Source: Gammaproteobacteria bacterium (GTDB lineage: Bacteria > Pseudomonadota > Gammaproteobacteria > Pseudomonadales > Cellvibrionaceae). Taken from it: a DNA stretch of 51,062 nucleotides. A program made the position numbers and the translations under genes. The notes below the pieces were generated by a model. It was not told the origin of the DNA, did not search any database, and was given only the letters and a program-made list of their open reading frames with translations. The stretch lies in NCBI GenBank assembly GCA_025362015.1, contig JANYIO010000269.1:1-51062 (forward strand), in the 5' to 3' direction. Below are positions 18,419 through 29,286 of this stretch, piece by piece. Position 1 is the stretch's first letter. Each line of letters starts with the position of its first letter.

Positions 18419-18781
18419 ATGGCCCGCGTACTTATTATTGATGACTCTCCAACAGAAACTTACAAGCTCACCACTATGCTTGAAAAAAATGGTCATGTAG
18501 TTCTGACTGCTCCAAATGGTGAGGCAGGTATTGCTATGGCACAAAAGGAGCGTCCTGATCTCGTGTTGATGGATATCGTTATGCCTGGTTTAAATGGCTT
18601 CCAAGCGACTCGTCAGTTGTCCAAGTTGCCTGAAACAGCGCATATTCCTGTGATCATTGTGACCACTAAAGATCAGCAAACTGATCGTGTGTGGGGTATG
18701 CGTCAAGGCGCTAAAGCCTATTTATCAAAACCCATTACGCCTGATGTACTTATGTCGGCGATGGCTGAGGTAATGCGTTAA
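18419..18781 (+). CDS. pilH: twitching motility response regulator PilH
   Basis: A 120-aa single-domain REC protein: IIDDSPTETYKL, phospho-acceptor in DLVLMDIVMPGLNGF and Lys in YLSKPIT. PilH competes with PilG for phosphate from ChpA and favours pilus retraction or acts as a phosphate sink. A GGAGC site precedes the ATG. It is 84 bp after pilG. Confidence 0.95.
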   Translation: MARVLIIDDSPTETYKLTTMLEKNGHVVLTAPNGEAGIAMAQKERPDLVLMDIVMPGLNGFQATRQLSKLPETAHIPVIIVTTKDQQTDRVWGMRQGAKAYLSKPITPDVLMSAMAEVMR

Positions 18782-18895
18782 TTGTGTACGTGTTAGACGC
18801 TTGCCTCAGGGCGAGATGAACAATAACTCTATTTAGTTACACCGTCGTTAGCCTTGAGATTTGCTTTAAGGTGCTCGGCCGAAATGGAAGATGTT

Positions 18896-19438
18896 ATGTC
18901 AGAACCCCAGGCTGCTTTTGCAGCATTGCTCAACTTAGCGCAGTGTAGTCGTGAAGTCGCACGCGGTCTGCCTTCGCAAACTGATATTCGCCCGTTATGG
19001 AGTGGTATTGGTTTTATGTTGATGGGTAATTATTTTGTCGCCCCCATAGGCGAAGTGTCTGAAATGCTTGAGGTTCCTAGCTACACTCACCTGCCAAGTG
19101 TACAGCCCTGGGTAAAAGGCGTCGCTAATGTGCGTGGCCGTCTCCTACCGCTTTTTGATTTAGCCATTTTTTTTGGTGACCATTTAACGGGTGGGCGCAG
19201 ACAAAGGCGTGTTCTGATTTTGGAAACCGAAACACTTTATGCTGGGCTAATGGTTGATCAAGTATTTGGAATGCAGCATTTTCCCATGGATGAATATAGT
19301 GAGCACGCGGGAGTTATCGCAGAAAATATTACGCCTTTTGTGACGGGTAGTTATCCAACACAAGGGCAGCAATGGTCTCTGTTTCGTCCAGCGTTATTGG
19401 CGGAGGATCCGCGTTTTATTAACGCGGCTAAGAGTTAG
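18896..19438 (+). CDS. pilI: CheW-like adaptor PilI
   Basis: A CheW-domain coupling protein linking PilJ to ChpA. I chose the ATG at 18896 (MSEPQAAFAALLNLAQ) because it aligns with Pseudomonas PilI and has a GGAAG site about 6 nt upstream; in-frame starts lie 12 nt (ATG) and 42 nt (TTG) earlier. The CheW core is clear: GIGFMLMGNYFVAPIGEVSEM, VKGVANVRGRLLPLFDL and AGLMVDQVFGMQHFP. Confidence 0.93.
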   Translation: MSEPQAAFAALLNLAQCSREVARGLPSQTDIRPLWSGIGFMLMGNYFVAPIGEVSEMLEVPSYTHLPSVQPWVKGVANVRGRLLPLFDLAIFFGDHLTGGRRQRRVLILETETLYAGLMVDQVFGMQHFPMDEYSEHAGVIAENITPFVTGSYPTQGQQWSLFRPALLAEDPRFINAAKS

Positions 19439-19497
19439 CCAATAAAGCTAAAGTTAAAGAGCGCAAGATTAGCAAGATTAAGAGTCATAAAAAATTT

Positions 19498-19511
19498 GTG
19501 GGTTCGCCCAC
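19498..19511 (+). other. small hairpin with UUCG loop before pilJ
   Basis: GTGGG-TTCG-CCCAC forms a perfect 5-bp stem with a four-base loop in the pilI-pilJ spacer, 43 nt before pilJ. There is no T-run, so it is not a terminator; it may affect mRNA processing. Confidence 0.4.
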
Positions 19512-19553
19512 CTTGGAAAGAAATAAAACCTAGAGTCGGTTAGGAGTAATTAG

Positions 19554-21707
19554 ATGAAAACAGAATCCAAAGGTCTCGTTGCAACAATAAAAGCTAATCT
19601 GGGCATCGCCGCTGCTAGCCTTGTGGCGGTAATTTCGTTTGTGTGCATGGCCGGAGCTTTCTTTGTTGTGCAAAAGGATGCCAACAATGATCAGCGACAC
19701 TTACAGCAAGTTGCTGAATTGCGTGCACAAGCCTACCGACTCACTTCGCTGGCTCGCGATGCGACATCAGGCACGGAAAAAGCTTTTAACGATTTGGCGG
19801 CAGTGCTAAAAAAGATGGATTCCGTTTGGGGTGAATTAAACTCTGATGCTATTCATGCGAACGCCTCGTTACAAGAAAAGTTCAGCAGCTATAGCAGTAT
19901 CTGGGGTAAGGTGAAAAGCAACGCTCAAGAAATTGTTAACAACAAAGATTTGATTGTAACCCTAAATAATGTGGGAAAAGACCTTAACGGCAATCTACCT
20001 AGTTTGCAGAGCGAACATACGAATGTGGTGGAAATTCTACTGGATTCCAAAGCTCCAGCCGATCAGGTAAATGAAGCGCAAATGCAATCCTGGCGTGCTG
20101 AACGTATTGGTCGTAACGTGGATAAAATGTTGCGCGGTGATGCTGATGCAGGTGCAGCAGCGGATCAGTTTAATACCGATGCCAATGTGTATGGTCATAT
20201 TTTACAGGGCATGAAAGACGGTGATCCCGCCATGCGTGTCAGCCGCGTAACTGATTCAAGCGCACGCGTTAGCTTGGAAAGAATTACTAAACTTTTCGCC
20301 GGGGTAAATAAATCGGTAAAAGAGATGTTTGAAGGTGCAGAAACTTTATCCCGCGCACGGCAGGCCAGTGATGCACTGTTAACTGATTCTCCGCAATTGT
20401 TAAATGCATTAACCAGTACTCAAGATGAAATTGCCGGTCAGGAAGCAACTCGTCCAATCAACAAATACAATATTATCGTTGACCTTGCTGCATTGGCATT
20501 GATGTCAGGCTTGTTCATTGGTTTCAGTATCTACATCAGCACACGTAAACGTTTGGACGATACTGCGGAAACCAACGAGCGTAACCAAACGGCGATTTTG
20601 CGACTCCTCGACGAACTAGCTGACCTCGCGGACGGTGACCTGACAACAACAGCAACCGTAACCGAAGACTTCACTGGTGCGATTGCTGACTCTATTAACT
20701 TCACCATCGACCAGCTCCGTATTCTGGTAGCACGAATTAACGAAACAGCGGTAAACGTATCGGCAGCTGCGCAAGAAACACAGCAAACTGCACTTCATCT
20801 CGCCGAAGCTTCTGAACACCAGGCGCAAGAAATTGCCGGTGCATCTGCGGCGGTAAACGAAATGGCCGTGACGATTGACCAGGTATCTGCAAACGCCGCC
20901 GAATCGGCAGCAGTAGCGGAAAGAGCGGTATCTATCGCCGGCAACGGCGCGAAAGTGGTACAGAATACTATTAACGGGATGGATACCATCCGTGAACAGA
21001 TTCAAGATACTTCTAAACGTATTAAGCGTCTCGGTGAATCGTCACAAGAGATCGGTGATATTGTAAGTTTGATTAACGACATTGCGGACCAAACAAACAT
21101 CCTCGCACTTAACGCGGCAATTCAAGCATCGATGGCCGGTGATGCAGGCCGCGGGTTCGCGGTGGTAGCGGATGAAGTACAGCGCCTTGCGGAACGTTCA
21201 GCAGCAGCAACGAAACAGATTGAAGCGCTCGTAAAAACGATTCAGAACGATACCAACGAAGCGGTAATTTCGATGGAACAAACGACCTCTGAAGTTGTTC
21301 GCGGTGCGCGCCTCGCACAAGATGCGGGTGTGGCACTGGAAGAAATTGAAAACGTATCAAGCAGCTTGGCGGAATTGATTCAAAACATTTCGAATGCTGC
21401 ACGTCAACAAGCTTCATCAGCTGGCCACATCTCCAATACGATGAATGTTATTCAAGAAATTACGACACAAACATCTGCTGGTACTTCGGCAACAGCACAG
21501 TCAATTGGTAACCTTGCCGAGATGGCGCTCGATTTGCGTGAATCAGTAGCAGGTTTCAAACTGCCGGAGGAGCATGTATTGGCCGACGTTCATGCATCGG
21601 CAAAGAAATCAGCCGCTAAAAATACTCTTCGTTCCAATATACTCGACCTCAATGAAAGCATGCTTGACGATGATAATATTTATTCATCGCATCAAGCGAA
21701 AGCGTAG
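19554..21707 (+). CDS. pilJ: methyl-accepting chemoreceptor PilJ
   Basis: Inner-membrane receptor of the type IV pilus chemosensory system; in Pseudomonas it detects surface contact and retracted pilin. Transmembrane helices lie at about 17-39 and 307-330 with a large helical periplasmic domain between them. The cytoplasmic signalling tip (about 505-550) contains [23 protein letters not shown]; the usual second Glu region is AIQAS, as in other PilJ-type proteins. An AGGAG site precedes the ATG. Length of 717 aa is slightly above Pseudomonas PilJ. Confidence 0.95.
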   Translation: MKTESKGLVATIKANLGIAAASLVAVISFVCMAGAFFVVQKDANNDQRHLQQVAELRAQAYRLTSLARDATSGTEKAFNDLAAVLKKMDSVWGELNSDAIHANASLQEKFSSYSSIWGKVKSNAQEIVNNKDLIVTLNNVGKDLNGNLPSLQSEHTNVVEILLDSKAPADQVNEAQMQSWRAERIGRNVDKMLRGDADAGAAADQFNTDANVYGHILQGMKDGDPAMRVSRVTDSSARVSLERITKLFAGVNKSVKEMFEGAETLSRARQASDALLTDSPQLLNALTSTQDEIAGQEATRPINKYNIIVDLAALALMSGLFIGFSIYISTRKRLDDTAETNERNQTAILRLLDELADLADGDLTTTATVTEDFTGAIADSINFTIDQLRILVARINETAVNVSAAAQETQQTALHLAEASEHQAQEIAGASAAVNEMAVTIDQVSANAAESAAVAERAVSIAGNGAKVVQNTINGMDTIREQIQDTSKRIKRLGESSQEIGDIVSLINDIADQTNILALNAAIQASMAGDAGRGFAVVADEVQRLAERSAAATKQIEALVKTIQNDTNEAVISMEQTTSEVVRGARLAQDAGVALEEIENVSSSLAELIQNISNAARQQASSAGHISNTMNVIQEITTQTSAGTSATAQSIGNLAEMALDLRESVAGFKLPEEHVLADVHASAKKSAAKNTLRSNILDLNESMLDDDNIYSSHQAKA

Positions 21708-21760
21708 TCAAGGACCAACGGTTGCGCACGGTAGGGCACAGCCGTTAATTAGGTATTGTT

Positions 21761-22609
21761 ATGGGTTGGTCATTACGCACATTGCCGACACTCTCCCTCG
21801 AACAATTCGCACAGTGGTGCAAATTGTTAGAGGAACGTACTGGCATGCAATTAGTACCGCAACATAAAGCGCTGTTGGAATCGCAAATTTCCACGCGTAT
21901 GCGCGAGCTGGGTTTTGACGACTACGATCGCTACTATCAGCAAGTAACTGATGGTGTGGCCGGCAAGTTGGAATGGACCATCATTATCGATCGTATAGCC
22001 GTAAAAGAAACTGGCTTTTTTCGCCATCGCGCCTCTATTGAATATGTGCGTGGTTTTTTGCAGAAAAAAATTAATAATCAAGCACTCACACAAAGCTTTG
22101 ACGCATGGAGTATCGGTTGTGCAACGGGTGAAGAAGCTTATTCGCTGGCCATGGTTATCAATGATTGTTTTGAGCTGGCAGCGCTTAATCCCTATTACGG
22201 AATTACCGCATTTGATTTAAGCGTTTCAGCGTTGGCAACAGCGCGGAAAGGTCGTTATGCCAAGCGTAAAGTTGAAGCTGTGAAGGCGGATGAATTTAAA
22301 CGCTATACCAAACAATTAACCGATGGCAGTTATGAAATTGCGAGCCGCTTGCGCGAGCGAGTGTGTTTTACCCAAGCTAATATTATCAATCATAATAATT
22401 TACCCAACGTAAAAGTAGATGTTATTTTTTGTCAAAATCTATTGGTTTATTTTCGTCGTTGGTTACGCCGCGACATTCTCAATGCACTGGTAGATCACTT
22501 AAAGCCAGGCGGGATATTAATAACCGGGTTGGGCGAAGTTGTTGAATGGGATCACCCCAAAATGCAGCGTGTTGTGGTGGAAGATGTGCAAGTTTATGTA
22601 CGCGAATAA
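21761..22609 (+). CDS. pilK: chemoreceptor methyltransferase PilK (CheR family)
   Basis: Methylates glutamates of PilJ using S-adenosylmethionine. The CheR N-terminal helical region is followed by the SAM motif WSIGCATGEEAYSLAM and the FCQNLLVYF motif. Length of 282 aa is typical. It ends 17 bp before chpA. Confidence 0.94.
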   Translation: MGWSLRTLPTLSLEQFAQWCKLLEERTGMQLVPQHKALLESQISTRMRELGFDDYDRYYQQVTDGVAGKLEWTIIIDRIAVKETGFFRHRASIEYVRGFLQKKINNQALTQSFDAWSIGCATGEEAYSLAMVINDCFELAALNPYYGITAFDLSVSALATARKGRYAKRKVEAVKADEFKRYTKQLTDGSYEIASRLRERVCFTQANIINHNNLPNVKVDVIFCQNLLVYFRRWLRRDILNALVDHLKPGGILITGLGEVVEWDHPKMQRVVVEDVQVYVRE

Positions 22610-22626
22610 CAAGAGGAAGGCCCCAC

Positions 22627-25600
22627 ATGGCAGATAATCGCAATTTTGCCGCGCTGGATTGGCTAATCCATGAGATTAGTGAAACCTTAAAAGAAGCGCG
22701 TCAAGCACTCGAAGCTTATGTCGAAAATCCAAAGGACACAGTGCGCATTCGTTTTTGCTTAACGCACATACATCAAGTGCACGGCAGTTTGCAGATGGTG
22801 GAATTTTTTGGCGCAGCTATGCTCGCTGAAGAAATGGAGCGGCTCACCCAGGCAATGATTCAAGGCTCAGTTGCCAACACCGGCGAAGCGCAAGAAGTTT
22901 TAATGCGCGCAATTTTACAATTTCCAGTGTATTTAGATCAAGTCAAAAACACCCGCAAAGATAATCCGCTGATTGTATTGCCGCTGCTAAATGATTTGCG
23001 CGCAGTACGCGGTGAAAGCTTGCTCACTGATACCAAATTATTTGTACCTAATTTAGCGCCTGCAAAAAAAGTAACTGGAGCGCGATCAGCAGCAGCGCAG
23101 GACAATGTACAATTTCAGGCAATGGCGCTCAAGTTGCGGCAAATGTATCAATACGCCGCGGCCGGGTTTATCCGCTCAGTTAACAGCGATGAAAATCTCG
23201 CTTATCTGCAAAAAGTATTTTCGCGTTTGCAAAAATTAACGCAAGGCACGGCGCGTTTTGCGTTATGGGATATCTGCCTGGCTTTAGCGGAAGCTTTGGA
23301 AACTGATGCACTTGAAATTAGTGCTGCAATAAAAAATATTTTACGCCAGCTGGATAAAGAAATAAAAATTCTAGCGGTGCATGGGACAACGGCACTTAAC
23401 TCTTATACCAACGATGAGCTGATCAAAAACTTACTCTACTATGTTGCTCGTGCGGGCAAACATACGACGACTTTTAATTCCTTTTCTCATTTACAACGCA
23501 TTTATGAATCCTATCATTTAGCGGATGCACTGATTGAAGGTAAAGAATCTGGTGATGATTCTAGTAATATGTTGTCCGCTCCCGACCCTGAAGCTTTGCG
23601 TTCTGTGGTTGAAGCGCTCAAAATTGAATTGAACGTTATAAAAGAAGCTCTCAACGTGACTCTGTCCGGTGAGAGTTCACAGGCGGCAATGGAAGAGGCG
23701 CTGCCCGTCGTCAAACGTATTGCAGATACTATGGCAGTGTTAGGTTTGGGCGACTTGCGCAAACAAGTGTTAGAGCAAGGCGCTGCACTTGAATTAATGG
23801 CGCACTCCACCAGTCAGCTTTCGCACGAACAATTACTTTCGATGGCAGGCAAAGTTATCGAAATAGAAGATGCGCTTGATGGTCTGACACAAGAAAAAAA
23901 TTCCAATAATTTAATTTCGGGTTACGAAGGTGATATCACCTTAACTCGTGCCAAGGAATCTGTGTTGCGCGAATCGCGCAATGGTTTGGAGCATGCCAAA
24001 GACGCCATTATTGAATACATTGCCTCACAATGGGATCGCGTACATCTACAGCATGTACCTGAAACCTTGCGTGAAATTCGCGGTGGCTTGGAGATTATGC
24101 CGTTGCCACGCGCTGCGCGAATTTTGGGAGCTTGCGCACGCTACATTGAAGAGAAATTATTAGCGCAAGAATTTACACCGCAGTGGACAACGCTCGATAC
24201 TCTTGCCGATGCTATAACCAGCGTTGAATATTATCTGGAGCGTTTGAGCTCCGGTGCTACCAATGTAGAAAACGATTTATTACTCTCTGTTGCAGAAGAG
24301 AGCGTTGCTGCGCTTGGCTATGGCGTTGCTAAAACAAACCGCCCTGAAAACATTAATATCGAATCTAATGCAATCGATATTAAATCTGTTCTCAATGCAC
24401 AAAAAAAAGAGGACATGCAAACTACAGCAGAAGCTGCAGAAGAAGACGAGGCAAGTTTAACCGCAGCCTATCAGTCGGCTTTGCTCACTGAGTCAATGCT
24501 CGTTGAACCATTAAATCCTGCGCTTGATCACACATTAGATTTTTCCGCAAATATTGCAGATGCAGACATCGATGATGTTGATTCGTTGGCATTAGATATA
24601 CCCGCAGTGAAAGTCGTTGATGCTGTGTTGGAAAATAAAGCAGAACCAATAATTCCTGAAGTTATTCACACAGAAACTGCAATACAAAATATTAAGCCCC
24701 TTAATAGAGGGATTGACGATGAAGAAAATGATATAGATGAAGAAATAATTGAAATTTTTGTTGAAGAGGCGGGTGAAGTTTTTGAAGCAATTCAGGAATA
24801 TTTTCCGCTATGGGCAAAAAATTTCAATGACCATCAGTCACTCAATGAATTTCGCCGCGCTTTCCATACGCTAAAGGGTAGCGGCAGAATGGTGGGGGCT
24901 CATGATATTGGCGAGTTGTCCTGGTCGATTGAAAATATGCTCAATCGAATTATTGATAAAACCATTGAGCCTGGCCACTCAAATATCGTTATTATCGAAA
25001 AAGTATGTGAAATTTTACCCAGTATGATTGAGGCCTTTAGAGGTCAGCAACCTAACCCGCATCCAGCTTTGAGTGCTGATTACCGTTTAATGGCGGAATC
25101 ACTTGCGAAAGGTATCGTGCCTGAAGGCTTGACGCCCGACGAACCTTTTGGTCAAAAAGCAAAACCAATTGCCAGTGCTACTAATCTTGCCGCATCAATG
25201 AATGAAAATTTATTATTCAGTGCTGATTTAGATAGTGAAGATGACGATGAAATAGATATTGAAATTGATGAAGAAGAAATTATTGCCGAAGTGCTACCTG
25301 ATCCAATTGTAAGTCAGGATATTGAAGTTGATTTACCCTTAGCGTTTGTTGCTGAAGAGGAATCTGATGAAGACTTGGCAATTGAAGCCTATGCCACTGA
25401 AACTATGGCCCATGAACCAGAAAAAGTTATTGCTCTGACCAATAAACAAAGCTCCATCAGTGAGTTAATACTGGATGACAGTGGCGACGATTCTGATCTG
25501 CAGCTGCGGGATATTTTTGCTGCCGAAGCTTTAACACACTTGCAAGTTATAGAAGAATTTATTGCACACATGGAGATGGAAGCACCTTGTTACGAATTGC

Positions 25601-28600
25601 CTAGCGATAGTGTTCAACGCGCACTTCACACGCTCAAGGGTAGTGCGCACATGGCCGAAATTACGCCTATTGCGGAGTTGGTCAGCCCATTAGAAAAGTT
25701 TGTGAAAGAGTTGCGTAGTTATCATCTCGTTATTAATGAGGATATTTTACAATTATTGCGTGATGGCGTGAGTTACGCTCACGCGGGCTTAGCACAAATC
25801 GATAATAATGAAGATGTTAGTATTTCAAAGCTGCATCAATTTATCTCACGTGTAACGGAATTACGTGAAATGCATATTGCACCATTAGTACAACAACAAG
25901 AAATGGATGCAGGTGGCAAGCGTCCAGTTGATCCAGAGCTCCTCTCTATTTTCATGGCTGAGGAAATGAATTTATTGCTTGATGCGGACAAAATTATTGC
26001 TCAGTGGCAAGCTAATCCCGGCATCGTTTCTATCTTGACTCCTATTGTAAATGAGCTGCGTAATTTAACGCGCGGTGCACATCATGCTTATTTGCCACCA
26101 ATGGCAAACCTGGGAGAAAAAATTGAGCAGGTTTACGTGCGCATCATTGCGCAACAGCTACCTTGTTCCGCTACTTTATGCCAAACGCTCAACCGTGCCC
26201 ACATCGCCTTAGTTGATATGGTGGATGCTATTGCTGCAGGGCAAAATTTAGTGTCAGCTCCAGTTGATGTTGATACAGCATTAAATAAATTGTTGACCCA
26301 AATTGCAGAAGACATTCATTTTGATGTTGATGATGAAAGTATTGTAAATACAGATGATGAAGAAATAACTCTCATCGCATTACCTGTTGCAGAAGAAATA
26401 ATAAGTTATGCAGAGACTGTAGATGACGATGAAGTTGTCGATCTTGCTGAAGAATTAGATGAAGAAGAAATAACCTTTGCAGAATTGCCTGCAGAAGAAA
26501 TAGCCGTTCATGATACGGATGCTTTTGAAGTTGATGCAGAAAATGAATTAGATGACGATGATATAGACGAAGAAATAACACTGGCGGAACTAACCTCTGC
26601 AGAAAAATCTGTAGCTTATGCAGCGGCTGCCGATGACGATATGACCGTTGACTTCGACGTCGATGATGATCTTGACGCTGAAGAAATTATTATTGAGCCT
26701 ATCAGAGAAGTGGCGCAGGCAAGTCGTCCAGTCACAGTGGCGAGTGTGCCTAAAGCGGCGCCAGTTGCAAAAGTTGCCGATGATTTCGATCCCGAAATTG
26801 TCGAAATTTTTATCGAAGAAGCGCTTGAATTACTTGAGGATATGGAGCGCGCACTGCACGAATGGCAAGAGGACTGGACTAATACTGATTGTGCTGAAGA
26901 ATTAAAACGTTGTTTGCATACATTTAAAGGCGGTGCACGTTTAGCCGGGTTAACCCAGTTAGGTAATTTGTCGCATGATTTTGAAACAGTCGTTATTGAT
27001 CTGAAGAATAATTCAGCCTTAGATCAAGCGTTCTTCAAACAGATCAATGATTATCAGGATCGTCTGCATAGCGGTGTAACTGAGGCACAAAAACAATTAA
27101 CAATTGGTTACACCGCGGCCGATGATGCGGCTCAAGAACAGTATCAACAGGCCAACGACATATTATTGGCTGAAGCCGCGTCAGTCGCTGCTGAAAAATA
27201 TGAATATGCTTCAGATACAAAAACTGATCTGATGATATTGCATGAAATAGAAGCGGCAAACGAGGATATTCCTCGCCCAGAAATTGACTTTAATAGTATT
27301 AGCCAAAAACCGAATGTGTTGACCTTTGCACCTAAACCTAAAACTGCCGCAGCACCGCTCCCCAAAATACCTGGCAGTGAATTTGGTGGCATGCGTCAAG
27401 GTACTGGCCCTGCACAAGTACAACATTTGGCAACACGGCGTGCGGGTCCGCAGGAAGTCGTTAAAGTTTCTGCTGAATTGCTCGAAGAATTAGTAAACCT
27501 GGCCGGTGAGACTTCCATTTCACGTGGCCGTATGGAACAGCAAGTCATCGATTTGGGTGGTGCTATTGGTGAAATGGATTCCACTATTCAACGGTTACAA
27601 GAACAGTTGCGTCGTTTGGATATTGAAACGGAAGCGCAGGTTGTATTCCGCCAGGAAAAAATGGCGCAGCATGAAGATTTTGATCCTCTTGAAATGGATC
27701 GCTATTCACAATTGCAACAACTTTCGCGCTCGTTGATAGAGTCTGCATCAGACTTAATGGATTTGAAGTTTACGCTTGCGGATAAAACCCGCGATACAGA
27801 AACGCTTTTGTTGCAACAGTCACGCATTAACACCGATCTACAAGAAGGTTTAATGCGTTCGCGAATGGTGCCATTTTCGCGCTTAGTACCGCGTTTGCGC
27901 CGCATCGTGCGTCAAGCTGCGACCGAGCTTGGTAAAGAAGTTGATTTTGAACTGGATAATGTTGAAGGTGAATTAGATCGTACCGTGTTAGAGCGTATGG
28001 TTGCGCCTCTCGAGCACATGTTGCGCAATGCTGTTGACCACGGTATAGAATCACTTGAAGGCCGCGCGGCAGCCGGTAAGCCGGCCATGGGGCGCATTAT
28101 CTTAAGGCTTAGCCGTGAAGGCGGAGATGTAATGTTGCGGCTTTCTGATGATGGTCGTGGTATTAACTTACAGCGTGTTCGTGAAAAAGCTATCGAACGT
28201 GGCTTGATGACGGAAGATGCTTATTTAAGTGATCAGGATTTAATGCAATTTATTTTGCATGCCGGTTTCAGTACGGCTGATAAAGTAACGCAAATATCCG
28301 GCCGTGGTGTCGGAATGGACGTAGTGCATTCCGAGATTAAACAGCTTGGTGGCGCTATGTTTATTGATTCGCGCTGGGGTGAAGGTACTGAATTTATTAT
28401 TCGCCTGCCGTTTACCGTATCAGTAAACCGTGCGCTTATGGTGCAGATTGGCGATGATCTTTACGCTATTCCTCTCAATACCATTGAGGGTATTGTGCGT
28501 GTTAGCCCATTCGAGTTAGAACATTATTATCTGGACTTGGATTCGCGCTTTGACTATGCCGGTGAAAATTATTTAGTGCGATATTTGGGCACTATGTTAG

Positions 28601-29286
28601 ACAGTGATGCGCGGCCGAAGCTGGACAGCCAATCATTACCACTTCCAGTAGTGTTGGTTCGCAGTGCAGAAAATACCGTGGCCTTGCAAGTAGATCGTTT
28701 GTTGGGTAGCCGTGAAATTGTTGTAAAAACCCTGGGTGTACAATTCGGCTCGGTGTGCGGTGTATCTGGCGCCACTGTAATGGGCGACGGTAACGTCGTT
28801 GTAATTCTCGATTTGCACGCGTTGATTCGTGAACAACTTGCACTTGGCTTGAATCACTCGGTACTGCTTGAACCGCTTCGTGCGCAACCTCAGGTCGAAG
28901 AAGACCTCATCGAAAAACTGGTTATGGTGGTGGATGATTCTGTGACAGTGCGTAAAGTAACGGGTCGCTTCCTTGAGCGCGAAGGTTATCGCGTCATTTC
29001 GGCGAAAGACGGTGTTGAGGCGCTTCAGTTGTTGCAAGATCACATTCCCGATGTCATGTTGCTCGACATCGAAATGCCGCGCATGGATGGTTTTGAAGTT
29101 GCGAAAAATATGCGCACCAGTTCACGCCTGAAAGATATTCCTATTATTATGATTACCTCGCGCACCGGTGATAAGCATCGCGAGCGGGCTTTCGATTTGG
29201 GCGTTAACAAATATATGGGCAAACCTTATCAAGAAGATTTGCTGCTTTCTAATATCCAAGAGTTGACGAAAAGCCCGGTGAAGTAA
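22627..29286 (+). CDS. chpA: hybrid sensor kinase ChpA (CheA-like, multiple Hpt domains)
   Basis: Central kinase of the Pil-Chp system, 2219 aa. I use the ATG at 22627 (AGGAAGG site); a longer frame would overlap pilK. Hpt-type modules with the phospho-His occur at His49 (HQVHGS), His747 (HTLKGSG), His1001 (HTLKGSA) and His1431 (HTFKGG). Four similar helical modules lack that His, as in RLQKLTQGTARF, LREIRGGLEI and LRNLTRGAHHAYL. Then come the CheA dimer helix (ELVNLAGETSISRG), the ATPase (HMLRNAVDHGIE near 1797; SGRGVGMDVV), a CheW domain and a C-terminal REC with Asp2147. Acidic 35-residue repeats lie at about 1240-1355. Phosphate should pass to PilG and PilH. Confidence 0.96.
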   Translation: MADNRNFAALDWLIHEISETLKEARQALEAYVENPKDTVRIRFCLTHIHQVHGSLQMVEFFGAAMLAEEMERLTQAMIQGSVANTGEAQEVLMRAILQFPVYLDQVKNTRKDNPLIVLPLLNDLRAVRGESLLTDTKLFVPNLAPAKKVTGARSAAAQDNVQFQAMALKLRQMYQYAAAGFIRSVNSDENLAYLQKVFSRLQKLTQGTARFALWDICLALAEALETDALEISAAIKNILRQLDKEIKILAVHGTTALNSYTNDELIKNLLYYVARAGKHTTTFNSFSHLQRIYESYHLADALIEGKESGDDSSNMLSAPDPEALRSVVEALKIELNVIKEALNVTLSGESSQAAMEEALPVVKRIADTMAVLGLGDLRKQVLEQGAALELMAHSTSQLSHEQLLSMAGKVIEIEDALDGLTQEKNSNNLISGYEGDITLTRAKESVLRESRNGLEHAKDAIIEYIASQWDRVHLQHVPETLREIRGGLEIMPLPRAARILGACARYIEEKLLAQEFTPQWTTLDTLADAITSVEYYLERLSSGATNVENDLLLSVAEESVAALGYGVAKTNRPENINIESNAIDIKSVLNAQKKEDMQTTAEAAEEDEASLTAAYQSALLTESMLVEPLNPALDHTLDFSANIADADIDDVDSLALDIPAVKVVDAVLENKAEPIIPEVIHTETAIQNIKPLNRGIDDEENDIDEEIIEIFVEEAGEVFEAIQEYFPLWAKNFNDHQSLNEFRRAFHTLKGSGRMVGAHDIGELSWSIENMLNRIIDKTIEPGHSNIVIIEKVCEILPSMIEAFRGQQPNPHPALSADYRLMAESLAKGIVPEGLTPDEPFGQKAKPIASATNLAASMNENLLFSADLDSEDDDEIDIEIDEEEIIAEVLPDPIVSQDIEVDLPLAFVAEEESDEDLAIEAYATETMAHEPEKVIALTNKQSSISELILDDSGDDSDLQLRDIFAAEALTHLQVIEEFIAHMEMEAPCYELPSDSVQRALHTLKGSAHMAEITPIAELVSPLEKFVKELRSYHLVINEDILQLLRDGVSYAHAGLAQIDNNEDVSISKLHQFISRVTELREMHIAPLVQQQEMDAGGKRPVDPELLSIFMAEEMNLLLDADKIIAQWQANPGIVSILTPIVNELRNLTRGAHHAYLPPMANLGEKIEQVYVRIIAQQLPCSATLCQTLNRAHIALVDMVDAIAAGQNLVSAPVDVDTALNKLLTQIAEDIHFDVDDESIVNTDDEEITLIALPVAEEIISYAETVDDDEVVDLAEELDEEEITFAELPAEEIAVHDTDAFEVDAENELDDDDIDEEITLAELTSAEKSVAYAAAADDDMTVDFDVDDDLDAEEIIIEPIREVAQASRPVTVASVPKAAPVAKVADDFDPEIVEIFIEEALELLEDMERALHEWQEDWTNTDCAEELKRCLHTFKGGARLAGLTQLGNLSHDFETVVIDLKNNSALDQAFFKQINDYQDRLHSGVTEAQKQLTIGYTAADDAAQEQYQQANDILLAEAASVAAEKYEYASDTKTDLMILHEIEAANEDIPRPEIDFNSISQKPNVLTFAPKPKTAAAPLPKIPGSEFGGMRQGTGPAQVQHLATRRAGPQEVVKVSAELLEELVNLAGETSISRGRMEQQVIDLGGAIGEMDSTIQRLQEQLRRLDIETEAQVVFRQEKMAQHEDFDPLEMDRYSQLQQLSRSLIESASDLMDLKFTLADKTRDTETLLLQQSRINTDLQEGLMRSRMVPFSRLVPRLRRIVRQAATELGKEVDFELDNVEGELDRTVLERMVAPLEHMLRNAVDHGIESLEGRAAAGKPAMGRIILRLSREGGDVMLRLSDDGRGINLQRVREKAIERGLMTEDAYLSDQDLMQFILHAGFSTADKVTQISGRGVGMDVVHSEIKQLGGAMFIDSRWGEGTEFIIRLPFTVSVNRALMVQIGDDLYAIPLNTIEGIVRVSPFELEHYYLDLDSRFDYAGENYLVRYLGTMLDSDARPKLDSQSLPLPVVLVRSAENTVALQVDRLLGSREIVVKTLGVQFGSVCGVSGATVMGDGNVVVILDLHALIREQLALGLNHSVLLEPLRAQPQVEEDLIEKLVMVVDDSVTVRKVTGRFLEREGYRVISAKDGVEALQLLQDHIPDVMLLDIEMPRMDGFEVAKNMRTSSRLKDIPIIMITSRTGDKHRERAFDLGVNKYMGKPYQEDLLLSNIQELTKSPVK
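26355..26700 (+). repeat. acidic tandem repeats inside chpA
   Basis: The string GAAATAAC begins at 26362, 26467 and 26572, exactly 105 bp (35 codons) apart, each in the peptide context EEIT(L/F)xxLxxAE(E/K). A degenerate fourth copy (EEIIIEP) follows near 26683. The units lie in the Asp/Glu-rich linker between the degenerate seventh and the last Hpt module. Confidence 0.7.

Noticed and set aside
20616-21005. 129-codon minus-strand open frame
   Set aside because: Antisense shadow within the conserved signalling region of pilJ; no recognisable protein features.
22546-22626. 27-codon N-terminal extension of ChpA
   Set aside because: It overlaps pilK in another frame, is Cys/Arg-rich, and a better start with AGGAAGG lies at 22627.
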